DNA of 64,000 bases from an uncultured Prevotellaceae bacterium (GCA_902800185.1 CADCDK010000002.1:175651-239650); one strand, 5' to 3'. Counted from the first letter of the stretch, positions 1 to 6,833 are shown. Numbers and translations: made by a program. Notes: generated by a model from the letters alone, not told the origin.

Positions 1-1
1 C

Positions 2-1090
2 AACGGTTTGAAGGCTACTCTCGACGCCGGTATCGAAAACGGTACAATCGCTCTTGAGAATGTTCAGGAAACGGTTGACGAGGTTGCTACTGCCGTTGCT
101 AAGCTGCAGATTCCTGACTTCGACAAGAAGGCTTATCCATACGACCTGACCTTCGCTATCAAGAACCCGAAGTTCACTGAAGATCTCGTGGATGGCAAGG
201 TTCCTGGATGGCAGTACAACGAGTCTGAGGACTATGCTGCTCTCTCTGTTGCCAATGGCATTGCTGAGGGTTACGTAGGTGGACAAGTTGACGAGGTTTC
301 TGGTGAGAGAGTTGCTTCTAAGAAGGGCTTCCAAATCTGGCAGACCATCGAGACACTGCCCGACGGACGTTCTCTCCCCGCTGGTGTCTATGAGATACAC
401 GCTCAGGGTGTAGCACGCCTCTGCGCTAACGACTCTAACGTTGCTCTCGGATTTGCTGATCCTGACGCCAATGTTCGCCAGGAAGCTTTGAACGCACATC
501 TCGACCAGATTGCGCAGTTCTATGCTAACGGAGTAAAAACCACCATTTGCAACCTGTATGAATTGCCAGCCAGCAAGGACGAGAAGGACCTCCTGTCCAA
601 CAACCTCGATATCAGCGCCAGCGACTGGTACCAAATTTCCTTCGTTGATGACGTTGATGAAAACACAGGTGAGCCCCGTGTGTACTACATCGCCAACAAC
701 CGTTCACAGCTGGCACAGCGCTTCGCTCACAGCCGTTACAATGGTGACGGTGAGGCTGACGCCGAACTGACCAAGGAGTCTCCCTGGTACGACAACACGA
801 TCAAGTTCGCTGTCGCAGAGGATGGCAAAATCACCTTCGGTTGGGGTACCGACAACGCTGCTCCTGACACATGGGCTCCGATGACAAACTTCCGTTTGTT
901 CATGACTGGTGGTACCAACGATCCAAGTTATGAAGAGCTGCTCACTGGCATCAGCATCCAGGAGAACAATGTTGCTGGTTCTGCTGTCAAGGCTATCTAC
1001 AGCATCGACGGCCGTCAGGTCAATGGTCTCCAGCGTGGTCTCAACATCGTGAAGACCAACGGTGCCGTGAAGAAGGTGATCGTGAAGTAA
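2..1090 (+). CDS. C-terminal part of a secreted protein (5' end outside the window)
   Basis: The reading frame is open from base 2 and there is no credible start inside the window, so the N-terminus lies upstream. About 363 residues are visible. The region around residues 45-320 has alternating aromatic and glycine-rich stretches, with PGWQYN near residue 65 and a beta-rich pattern like jelly-roll carbohydrate-binding modules. I cannot assign a catalytic family. The last 35 residues (YSIDGRQVNGLQRGLNIV, then KKVIVK) match the short sorting-type tail of several other secreted proteins in this window, so export across the outer membrane by a type IX-like route is inferred. A strong terminator follows 50 bases after the stop. 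Confidence 0.7.
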   Translation, partial: NGLKATLDAGIENGTIALENVQETVDEVATAVAKLQIPDFDKKAYPYDLTFAIKNPKFTEDLVDGKVPGWQYNESEDYAALSVANGIAEGYVGGQVDEVSGERVASKKGFQIWQTIETLPDGRSLPAGVYEIHAQGVARLCANDSNVALGFADPDANVRQEALNAHLDQIAQFYANGVKTTICNLYELPASKDEKDLLSNNLDISASDWYQISFVDDVDENTGEPRVYYIANNRSQLAQRFAHSRYNGDGEADAELTKESPWYDNTIKFAVAEDGKITFGWGTDNAAPDTWAPMTNFRLFMTGGTNDPSYEELLTGISIQENNVAGSAVKAIYSIDGRQVNGLQRGLNIVKTNGAVKKVIVK

Positions 1091-1138
1091 TCACTTTCCC
1101 CGACATAGCAACTATCCTTAGTTACTATATCATTCCCA

Positions 1139-1170
1139 AGCGGGTGGACGCAAGTCCGCCCGCTTTTTTT
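1139..1170 (+). terminator. Rho-independent terminator after the first CDS
   Basis: An 11-bp stem (1139-1149 pairing with 1154-1164, one G-T pair) closed by a GCAA tetraloop is followed by a run of T. It separates the left-edge gene from the pyrophosphatase gene. Confidence 0.9.
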
Positions 1171-1201
1171 GTCCGTCCTGTTTCATCGAAAAAATGGATT
1201 C

Positions 1202-1235
1202 TTGTGTTCTCATTCAAGAAAAATGAGTAAATTTG
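1202..1235 (+). promoter_or_regulatory. Bacteroidetes-type promoter for the pyrophosphatase gene
   Basis: TAAATTTG at 1228-1235 fits the TAnnTTTG -7 element, and a TTG at 1202-1204 sits about 23 bases upstream as a weak -33 element. The first plausible ATG is 30 bases downstream, giving a short leader and supporting the start at 1266 over the upstream TTG at 1233, which falls inside the -7 element. Confidence 0.6.
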
Positions 1236-1265
1236 CAACATCGATTCGGTTATACAAGTATCAAC

Positions 1266-2381
1266 ATGACAATGAAGAAGTACAGACTCTGGGTGCTCAC
1301 CACCCTCCTGATGGCCTGTGGTACGCTGGTGTTCACAGCCTGTTCGAAAGATGACAGTTCCGCCCCCGAACAGGGCGCGGCGTTCCGCACCATGCTGAGC
1401 TCGCTCGACTGGGGAACGGACACCACCTACGTGTATGGTCACAAGACACCCGACGCGGATGCCGCCTGCTCTTCGTTGGGCTATGCCAAGCTGATGAGGC
1501 TGCTCGGCTACAACTGCAAGGCCAAGGTGTCGAGCCCGACCAACCGCGAGACCGCCTATATCGCAGGGTTGTTTGGATTTGCCCTGCCCGAGCTGAAGAA
1601 GAGTGTCGTGCCGCAGACGCGCCTGATCCTGACCGACCATACGGACTATGCCCAGTGCGTGGATGGTGCACGGGAGGCGAAGATCCTGCAGAAGATAGAC
1701 CATCATGTGGAGGGGGACATCCAGGACAGCGGCATTCCCTACGTGCGCCGCGAGATGATCGGCTCCACCTGCACCATCATCTATGAGATGTACAAGGAAC
1801 TGGGCGTCCGCATCGACGATGAGACCGCCAAGATCCTGCTTGCCGGATTGCTGTCGGACACACGCAACCTCACCAAGACCACGGCGCAACACGTGGACTC
1901 TGTGGCATGGCAGGAGCTTGTCAGCCAGCTGCATTTGGAGAACACAGTGGCAGAAATCAACCGCCAGATGGAGGAGGCCGCCATGAATTACGACGGCATG
2001 AGCGATGGCGAGATCCTGCTCTCCGACTATAAGGACTATGAGATTGGCGGCAAGGCCATCGGCTTTGGATCGCTGACATGCAAGGCCAGTGAGATGGAAG
2101 GCTTCATCACCCGGATGCTGGCGGCGATGCCCCAGGTGCTGAGCGAGAGCGGTCGCGACATGCTGTTTGCCAAGATTGACAATCTTGTGCCCAACCCGGA
2201 CGCGGGCAGCACAGGCATACCCTTCGTACAGGACGGCACCTATTTCATCTACTTCGGCGAAGGGACACAGGCTGTTGCCGAGGCCATCTTCGGCCCGTCG
2301 CTCCGCGAGGGTGTGACCTACACCCAGGAGAATCTGTCGCGTAAACAGATTGTACCTAAAATCATGGAGATTCTGCAATGA
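1266..2381 (+). CDS. ppaC: Exported (lipoprotein) family II inorganic pyrophosphatase, DHH/DHHA2 type
   Basis: The 371-residue protein has the Mn-dependent family II pyrophosphatase motifs in order: GHKTPDADA at about 58-66 (His59, Asp63 and Asp65 as metal ligands), LTDHTDY near 122-128, the DHH motif IDHHVEGD at 144-151, GSTCTIIYE at 166-174, and a C-terminal DHHA2-like half after LLSDTRNLT. Such enzymes split pyrophosphate to phosphate. The first 26 residues are unusual: a Lys-rich start, a hydrophobic stretch and a lipobox ending VFTAC at Cys26, so the product should be a lipid-anchored periplasmic or surface protein and not cytosolic. Family members are usually about 310 residues without a signal. 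An exported phosphoesterase of the DHH superfamily with another substrate is the alternative. Confidence 0.85.
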   Translation: MTMKKYRLWVLTTLLMACGTLVFTACSKDDSSAPEQGAAFRTMLSSLDWGTDTTYVYGHKTPDADAACSSLGYAKLMRLLGYNCKAKVSSPTNRETAYIAGLFGFALPELKKSVVPQTRLILTDHTDYAQCVDGAREAKILQKIDHHVEGDIQDSGIPYVRREMIGSTCTIIYEMYKELGVRIDDETAKILLAGLLSDTRNLTKTTAQHVDSVAWQELVSQLHLENTVAEINRQMEEAAMNYDGMSDGEILLSDYKDYEIGGKAIGFGSLTCKASEMEGFITRMLAAMPQVLSESGRDMLFAKIDNLVPNPDAGSTGIPFVQDGTYFIYFGEGTQAVAEAIFGPSLREGVTYTQENLSRKQIVPKIMEILQ

Positions 2382-2410
2382 TACAGGGCGGGGAAAATTC
2401 GTTCCAAAAA

Positions 2411-2442
2411 TTTGCACGTCTCAGATTTTCTCCGTACCTTTG
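2411..2442 (+). promoter_or_regulatory. Promoter of tRNA-Met
   Basis: TTTG at 2411-2414, a 20-base spacer and TACCTTTG at 2435-2442 match the Bacteroidetes consensus almost perfectly, 20 bases ahead of the tRNA 5' end. Confidence 0.85.
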
Positions 2443-2462
2443 CACCGCCTTTTCAGGCAACA

Positions 2463-2536
2463 GGACTTGTAGCTCAGTTGGTTAGAGCAACAGACTCATA
2501 ATCTGGAGGTCCCAGGTTCAAGCCCTGGCTGGTCCA
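2463..2536 (+). tRNA. tRNA-Met (anticodon CAT)
   Basis: A 74-base cloverleaf is readable: acceptor GGACTTG pairing with CTGGTCC (one T-T mismatch), D arm GCTC/GAGC, anticodon loop CTCATAA with CAT at 34-36, and T arm CCAGG/CCTGG with loop TTCAAGC. CCA is not encoded. CAT could also mark a lysidine-modified tRNA-Ile, but the sequence resembles the elongator tRNA-Met of Bacteroidales. Its 3' part is duplicated at 4790-4839, the signature of a site used for integration. Confidence 0.93.
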
Positions 2537-2566
2537 CGCAAAGAGAGCGAATCCGCTCTCTTTTTT
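2517..2566. repeat. Left 50-bp direct repeat (attL-like), 3' end of tRNA-Met plus terminator
   Basis: This segment, running from TTCAAGCCC in the T loop through the terminator, recurs at 4790-4839 with a single difference (C2539 versus T4812). The spacing between copies is exactly 2273 bases. Duplicated tRNA 3' ends are the usual product of tyrosine-recombinase integration. Confidence 0.85.
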
Positions 2567-2568
2567 TT
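2540..2568 (+). terminator. Terminator of tRNA-Met
   Basis: GAGAGCG (2543-2549) pairs with CGCTCTC (2554-2560) around an AATC loop. Flanking A-T pairs and eight T follow. An almost identical copy lies at the right edge of the inserted segment. Confidence 0.9.
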
Positions 2569-2645
2569 GTTCCCGCCAGCGCTTTCACCTGGCAGGTTTT
2601 CTCATTATCTGTATCATACTTATAAAAATGATTAATAAAAAAGCA

Positions 2646-2671
2646 ACTCGCGCAAAAATATTTGCGTGAGT
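2646..2671. promoter_or_regulatory. Operator-like palindrome 1 upstream of the ATPase gene
   Basis: An 11-bp inverted repeat with a 4-base centre (one G-T mismatch), core CGCAAAAATATTTGCG at 2651-2666. Its right arm contains the TTTG of the promoter -33 element, so a bound protein would block polymerase. The same 16-bp core recurs 64 bases downstream. Confidence 0.65.
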
Positions 2672-2692
2672 CAATATGTTTTTATACCTTTG
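2661..2692 (+). promoter_or_regulatory. Promoter of the ATPase-TOPRIM operon
   Basis: TTTG at 2661-2664, a 20-base spacer and TACCTTTG at 2685-2692 give an ideal Bacteroidetes promoter. Transcription should begin near 2699, leaving a leader of about 38 bases that contains the second palindrome. Confidence 0.8.
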
Positions 2693-2735
2693 TGACGGTT
2701 TCAAGCGTCACTGACGCAAAAATATTTGCGCGAGT
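2692..2735 (+). promoter_or_regulatory. Structured leader with operator-like palindrome 2
   Basis: The core CGCAAAAATATTTGCG at 2715-2730 is identical to that in palindrome 1. It sits within a 26-bp imperfect palindrome (2710-2735) ending one base before the ATG. Just upstream, GTGACG (2692-2697) can pair with CGTCAC (2706-2711), and GCGTCA (2705-2710) with TGACGC (2712-2717), so alternative hairpins compete. This could act as a DNA operator or hide the ribosome site; which one is not decidable here. Confidence 0.55.
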
Positions 2736-2736
2736 T

Positions 2737-3960
2737 ATGATTATAGACAGTTTTATCATCGAAGGTATTTCCAATATCGGACATTTACGTCTGGATGTCG
2801 GAGAGATGAATGCACTCATCGCCCCAAACGGTTATGGCAAGAGCAATGTACTTAGTGCCATCAGCTTTGGTCTGATGTTTCTGAATACTAATGAAGAAAC
2901 GAGAAGACAGATGCTGCGGAGTCATTATCTCCCCATCAACGTCTCTATGCAGGAAAAGAAATTCCACTTTGAGGTGTATGGTCGCATTGAACGCAATGGA
3001 CGTACAGAAATGGTGCAGTACGGCTATGAATGTCAATGGGCAGAGGGTGTAGTTCCTGGCTATATACTATCGGAATGGCTGAAGATTAAGGCAGAAGACG
3101 AACAACGCTATCGTCAAATGGTGAATAGGCGAGATGGCTACTACTGTATGATAGTACCGTCTGCTACAGGTCGTTGCAACAAGCCATTTGCTGCTACACC
3201 TCAGCAGCCTGTCCTCCCTGCAATAGCCAGTAGTGGTTTGTTTTTGTCTGACTTGGCAAAGGAGATATGTGACATTCGGATTCCTAACCTGAATACTTTG
3301 GATAATCCTGAATCCTATTTCTCTGTAGAAGGAGGTAACGGAATATCAACGCTTGGCGGCATGACCCTCAGCGAGTACATCTATCAGATGAAGGAAATGG
3401 ATGCTGATAGTTTTAGTATTCTGTCAGATGGTATCAGACAGCTCATTCCCGGCATCGTATCATTCGAACCAGACGAAATCACACTGAGTGACGGTCGAAC
3501 TAAAGTCTATGACATAAGGGTGCAGGAAATGTATAATTCACAACCCACCAGTATTCGCTTGTTGTCAAGCGGCAGCAAGCGCATGATATTTTTGTTCACC
3601 TTGTGTATGGCTGCACGTAAGCAGAACATTCCGATGATTATGGTTGAAGAACCGGAAAACTCCGTTCACCCACGACTGATGGAAAACCTATTGCTGACGC
3701 TTCAGGCATACGCTTCAAACACCAAGATATTGATGACCAGCCACTCGCCGTATCTGATGCGTTACATACAGCCCGACCAAATGTATTTCGGACTGCCCAT
3801 GAATGATGGTCTTGCCCATTTCAAAAAGGTCAATCCCTCCAAGTTAAAGTACCTATACAAGTATGCTGGCGATATGGAACTGACTTTTGGCGAGTTTATG
3901 TTTGACTTCATGCTTGACATGGAGACCGCCAACGAGAAATTGACCACCTTCTTCAAATAG
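2737..3960 (+). CDS. SMC/OLD-like AAA ATPase of a two-gene defence-type system
   Basis: From ATG 2737 the protein has 407 residues. Earlier in-frame codons lie inside the promoter and were rejected. Walker A is APNGYGKSN at 29-37 (Lys35). An ABC-like signature LLSSGSKR is at 276-283, Walker B with tandem glutamates is IPMIMVEEPENS at 298-309, and a switch histidine lies in TSHSPYL at 335-341. The long middle segment without recognisable domains and the signature before Walker B fit the AAA_15/AAA_21 ATPases of OLD, AbiL, PARIS and RloA type. These typically pair with a TOPRIM or RloB-like protein, as here (8 bases to the next start). Phage sensing is inferred from that context; the exact subtype is open. 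Confidence 0.8.
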   Translation: MIIDSFIIEGISNIGHLRLDVGEMNALIAPNGYGKSNVLSAISFGLMFLNTNEETRRQMLRSHYLPINVSMQEKKFHFEVYGRIERNGRTEMVQYGYECQWAEGVVPGYILSEWLKIKAEDEQRYRQMVNRRDGYYCMIVPSATGRCNKPFAATPQQPVLPAIASSGLFLSDLAKEICDIRIPNLNTLDNPESYFSVEGGNGISTLGGMTLSEYIYQMKEMDADSFSILSDGIRQLIPGIVSFEPDEITLSDGRTKVYDIRVQEMYNSQPTSIRLLSSGSKRMIFLFTLCMAARKQNIPMIMVEEPENSVHPRLMENLLLTLQAYASNTKILMTSHSPYLMRYIQPDQMYFGLPMNDGLAHFKKVNPSKLKYLYKYAGDMELTFGEFMFDFMLDMETANEKLTTFFK

Positions 3961-3968
3961 CAGCAGCG

Positions 3969-4586
3969 ATGGTAAAAAGGAAAGAAACACAACCATCTCC
4001 GCATGTATTGATATTCGTGGAAGGAGATACAGATGAGGTGTTTTTCAATGCCCTCATTGACTATTACGCATCAGCCAGTAACAGTCCGCTTTTGCCATAT
4101 GACATTTGCAATCTGAAAGGCGTAACAAGGTATTCCAGCAAACTGTTGGCGAAGCTGAAGAACGAATATCTGCCAACAGCACGAACTAACGGATACATGA
4201 TAAAAACCGTCTGCTGCTCATATGATACAGATGTTTTTGAGGTCATGCAACCACAGATTGTCAAATGGGATACCATCGGCAAGAGCGTTAAGCGAATGGG
4301 GATTGAAGAGTTTATCCGTGTAGGAGTTAAGAGTTCCATAGAAGACTGGATTCTCGATGACCTGTCAGGTGTCAGCGCATATCTTCACCTGAAGCAATTA
4401 CCATCATCACTGAAGGGCAAGAATGGCTATCAAAAGATGCTGGACTTATACAGCAAAGCTCATCGCACCTACAAGAAGGGATATGAGACTAAAGAACTTA
4501 TCAATGTCCTCAATATGAGAACAATCCGCAACAAACGGCAAGATGTGCTTGCGCCATTAGAAAAAACATTGGGAGTTGTCTTATAA
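3969..4586 (+). CDS. TOPRIM/RloB-like partner of the ATPase
   Basis: The 205-residue protein follows the ATPase after 8 bases and is almost certainly co-translated. Its N-terminal strand and acidic motif VLIFVEGDTDEVFF (13-26, Glu18) is the first TOPRIM element. CSYDTDVF (83-90, Asp86 and Asp88) supplies the DxD element, and SSIEDWILDD (122-131) resembles the conserved acidic-Trp motif of RloB/DUF4276 proteins. TOPRIM partners of such ATPases act as nucleases on DNA or tRNA in known systems (for example AriB and AbiLii); the target here is unknown. It is shorter than AriB (about 300 residues). The stop is followed by about 60 bases of unrelated sequence and then the repeats at the island edge. 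Confidence 0.7.
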   Translation: MVKRKETQPSPHVLIFVEGDTDEVFFNALIDYYASASNSPLLPYDICNLKGVTRYSSKLLAKLKNEYLPTARTNGYMIKTVCCSYDTDVFEVMQPQIVKWDTIGKSVKRMGIEEFIRVGVKSSIEDWILDDLSGVSAYLHLKQLPSSLKGKNGYQKMLDLYSKAHRTYKKGYETKELINVLNMRTIRNKRQDVLAPLEKTLGVVL

Positions 4587-4646
4587 GTGCCGATAAGTTG
4601 CCAAATGTGCGTCAAATTGTATACTTTTGGCAGCTTATCGCGATTC

Positions 4647-4791
4647 GGTTGCCCCGCTTCCAGTGACTGCAACCGCTCGGTCGAAGAGTTTCGCTCCGCT
4701 CCACAAATTTTTCTCCCTCGCCTTATCGGTTGCCCCGCTTCCAGCGACTGCAACCGCTCGGTCGAAGAGTCTCGCTCCGCTCCACAAATTT
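4647..4791. repeat. Two 64-bp tandem repeats (period 81) next to the right island boundary
   Basis: Copies at 4647-4710 and 4728-4791 differ at only two positions, C/T changes near 4669/4750 and 4690/4771. Both begin GGTTGCCCCGCTTCCAG and end CCACAAATTT. The second copy runs directly into the duplicated tRNA 3' end at 4790. Neither copy resembles a coding frame. The region 4587-4849 (263 bases) holds nothing else. Confidence 0.85.
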
Positions 4792-4839
4792 CAAGCCCTG
4801 GCTGGTCCACGTAAAGAGAGCGAATCCGCTCTCTTTTTT
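4790..4839. repeat. Right 50-bp direct repeat (attR-like)
   Basis: A copy of 2517-2566 with one substitution, containing the tRNA T-loop to 3' end and terminator but no 5' half, so it is not a tRNA gene. The retained hairpin can terminate transcripts from the TOPRIM gene and, on the other strand, from hipT, which ends 10 bases away. Confidence 0.85.
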
Positions 4840-4849
4840 CGTTCCGATA

Positions 4850-5857
4850 TTATGCAAAGGTCAACGTCGTACGTCGATAGTTGTACGAAAGCCAATAGTT
4901 TCGTTTTAAGGAATCGGACAAGAAAGAATGGTCAATAAGCTCTTTTGCCAAAGAATGTTCTGCTGCAAAGGAATCTAATTCTCGTTTCACCAATCTTGCA
5001 GTCATACCCATGCGACGGCCAAATTCCTCAAAGTCCTTGCGCCCCACAGTTCTTGTATCAGATAGTTGCATGCCCTCCTTGAACAGCCCTTTGTCAAGAG
5101 CAAAGATACGTGGCATACTCAGATGCAGACTGGTATTAATGAGGTCGTATGCTGGAGCAAGGTGATATTCCCCATCGCCACGATTGATGAGTGAGAAGTT
5201 CTTCAGGTGAGCATCATCATTGAGGGTAAGATAATTGAACACGATGATACGGAAGAACTTTAAGATTTCGACAGGGGCTGCCTTGACATATTTGCGGATG
5301 ATATCGGCGCACTCCTCATAACTCAGATGGTTGTATTTGTAGTCGCTGCCACCATTGGCGTTGGTTAATCCTGCAAGAGAGGCAAAATCCTCCTGGCTAT
5401 ATTTTTGTCCGTTGGGACCGACATCAAAGCGTCGGCAAAGATAGGCTGCCTCTCCATCTCGGAAAAAGCAAAGAGCGTTAGCCGCAGTTTCTATATGATA
5501 TACTTGTGAGGCCAACTGCATGGTCAGATGCTCGTTGGCAGGACAATACTTGCGTTCGAGTAAGGCATACGATGATGGGGCAGGCTTCAAGATGTATGTA
5601 CCCCGTTCACCCTCAGCGGGCTTCACCATGCGCCCTGCACCATTCAATATCAAACTTGCTTTGGGCTGCACCCCAGACAGCGAGATGCGTCCTACATTTC
5701 TCAGATAGGCTTCCTTGTCGGCACTGTCATTATTGGGACTGTCAAAGTCAAGTATATGAGAAACCTCTTTCCCGTCAAACAGTTGTTTTCGGGCTGCAGG
5801 GGAATAGGTGGCAAAGCCTTCCTGCAAGGTAGATGGACATATACAAAGTTCTATCAT
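4850..5857 (-). CDS. hipT: HipT-like serine/threonine kinase toxin of a split HipA system
   Basis: Starting at ATG 5857 the protein has 335 residues, about 100 shorter than ordinary HipA and close to the length of HipT of tripartite HipBST systems. It lacks the N-terminal subdomain, which is encoded by the separate upstream gene. Counting from the ATG, the loop ISLSGVQPK (about 58-66) contains a Ser-x-Ser motif like the autophosphorylated SxS of HipT. The catalytic motif NDDAHLKN (213-220) and metal-binding APAYD (234-238) are intact. HipT-type toxins phosphorylate an aminoacyl-tRNA synthetase (TrpRS for the E. coli protein) and stop growth. Translation starts 2 bases after the hipS stop. A TTG codon at 5863 is a less likely start. 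Confidence 0.85.
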   Translation of the reverse strand: MIELCICPSTLQEGFATYSPAARKQLFDGKEVSHILDFDSPNNDSADKEAYLRNVGRISLSGVQPKASLILNGAGRMVKPAEGERGTYILKPAPSSYALLERKYCPANEHLTMQLASQVYHIETAANALCFFRDGEAAYLCRRFDVGPNGQKYSQEDFASLAGLTNANGGSDYKYNHLSYEECADIIRKYVKAAPVEILKFFRIIVFNYLTLNDDAHLKNFSLINRGDGEYHLAPAYDLINTSLHLSMPRIFALDKGLFKEGMQLSDTRTVGRKDFEEFGRRMGMTARLVKRELDSFAAEHSLAKELIDHSFLSDSLKRNYWLSYNYRRTTLTFA

Positions 5858-5859
5858 GT

Positions 5860-6168
5860 TCAAATTGGTTTTACGGTTACCGCTCCAATAGCATCATGCT
5901 GTGCTGTTGCTAACATGATACCGAAGTCATCGTTTTCATCGATATGAAGCAACATAGACTGCACTTGGCGGTTGGAACCTTCGGACAGCATATTAAAGAA
6001 ATAAGGGAAAAGATGGTTGGAACGATATGGCTCTTTCCTGACAGGCATAGCCAAACAGACCGGCTCGCCATGGTAATCCTTGCCATAGGTAAACACGTAT
6101 TCTTTGGCATCCGTCTCTTGTAGGATGCCAGCCTCTATGTCGTGAACATAAACCTTACACTGTCTCAT
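5860..6168 (-). CDS. hipS: HipS-like protein: detached N-terminal HipA subdomain (antitoxin)
   Basis: The 102-residue protein starts at ATG 6168, 14 bases inside the hipB 3' end. It matches the N-terminal subdomain of HipA: an N-terminal strand, YGKDYHGEPVCLAMPVRK (29-46), then SNHLFPYFFNMLSEG (50-64), the usual pattern before the kinase core. In HipBST systems this small separate protein binds HipT and neutralises it, with HipB acting as DNA-binding helper. Spacing to hipT is 2 bases, so the stoichiometry is probably set by translational coupling. A TTG at 6189 would add 7 residues and is less likely. Confidence 0.82.
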   Translation of the reverse strand: MRQCKVYVHDIEAGILQETDAKEYVFTYGKDYHGEPVCLAMPVRKEPYRSNHLFPYFFNMLSEGSNRQVQSMLLHIDENDDFGIMLATAQHDAIGAVTVKPI

Positions 6169-6379
6169 AGTCAAGCTGCTTGATGTCAATTCCTATTTGC
6201 AGACCCAAAGTGTCCAGTAGCGTGAGCAAAGTGGCGAGCTGAGGGTTACCCTCGCCTCGTTCAATTGCTACAACGGTATTAACAGCCACACTTGCTAAAT
6301 CAGCCAATGTCTGTTGGTTAATTCCGAGTTTCTTCCGCCTTTCCTTGATAGCATTTCCAATTTCTTGCTGCGTCATCAT
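6155..6379 (-). CDS. hipB: HipB-like XRE-family DNA-binding protein
   Basis: From ATG 6379 the protein has 74 residues and is essentially one Xre helix-turn-helix: IGNAIKERRKKLGINQQTLA, then VAVNTVVAIERGEGNPQ and a leucine-rich last helix. The frame is open upstream and a TTG near 6446 would add about 22 residues after the inferred transcription start, so the true N-terminus is uncertain. It leads the hipB-hipS-hipT operon and should repress it by binding the inverted repeats at 6455-6513 that bracket the promoter. The gene overlaps hipS by 14 bases. Confidence 0.82.
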   Translation of the reverse strand: MMTQQEIGNAIKERRKKLGINQQTLADLASVAVNTVVAIERGEGNPQLATLLTLLDTLGLQIGIDIKQLDYETV

Positions 6380-6454
6380 CTCAAAATTGCGAGTAAGCGA
6401 GCGCAGAGCCAAGCCTGTTTGAGCTATGCCGAGCGCAAGCAATTTATCCAATAT

Positions 6455-6513
6455 ATTGCGATTTTGGTGCAAAGTTAGCAATAAATCTTCATATACAAAG
6501 CAAAAATCGCAAT
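6455..6513 (-). promoter_or_regulatory. hipBST promoter bracketed by operator-like inverted repeats
   Basis: On the minus strand TAACTTTG (6477-6470) is a consensus -7 element with TTTG at 6499-6496 (18-base spacer) or 6504-6501 (23-base spacer). The 11-bp arms ATTGCGATTTT (6455-6465) and AAAATCGCAAT (6503-6513) are perfect inverted repeats lying just downstream and upstream of the promoter. That arrangement suits cooperative repression by a HipB dimer pair. Confidence 0.7.
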
Positions 6514-6757
6514 AAAATGGTAATTTAGACTTCGGTGTACTCAAAAGATCACATAATGGGGTATATAATCCCAATATGTTGTGATTTTCAAAGTTGTTGA
6601 ACAAACCGTTTTCTGTGGCAAATACAGAGTGTATCTGTGGCAAAAACACTTTTGGGATGTCTTTTCCTGATGCGACATGTGCATGTCGTTCACAGAATAA
6701 ATACCTATTTTAACATAAAAAAATCGTAAAAAAGCCATTTTTTTAAAAAAATTACAC

Positions 6758-6787
6758 TATATTTGCCGATTGAAACAACTAACTTTG
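6758..6787 (+). promoter_or_regulatory. Promoter region of the FAS1-SusC-SusD operon
   Basis: Two -7-like boxes are present, TATATTTG at 6758-6765 and TAACTTTG at 6780-6787. Neither has a good TTTG at the normal distance, which suggests an activator-dependent promoter. The interval 6514-6757 is AT-rich and shows no gene. Confidence 0.45.
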
Positions 6788-6833
6788 ATGTATATCAAAT
6801 GAAAACAAATATAATAACTAAATCTTTAAATGT

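Larger units (their letters stand above)
2517..4839. mobile_element. Compact tRNA-integrated island with ATPase-TOPRIM cassette, no integrase
   Basis: The unit is bounded by the 50-bp repeats of the tRNA-Met 3' end. It contains only two genes (2737-3960 and 3969-4586), a structured promoter region, and two 64-bp tandem repeats against the right boundary. No recombinase, relaxase or phage gene lies inside, so the island would have been mobilised in trans or has lost its integrase. The boundaries are seen directly; mobility is inferred from the duplicated tRNA end. Confidence 0.7.

Noticed and set aside
1125..2417. Long open frame antisense to the pyrophosphatase
   Set aside because: It mirrors a GC-biased coding strand, overlaps the terminator and promoter of real genes, and its peptide shows no domain.
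4790..4839. A second tRNA-Met gene
   Set aside because: Only the T-loop-to-3' end and terminator are present; the acceptor 5' strand, D arm and anticodon are missing, so it is an attachment-site duplicate.
4587..4938. Short open frames across the 64-bp repeats
   Set aside because: Their peptides simply repeat the DNA period, have no signal or motif, and cross the terminator and attR-like repeat.
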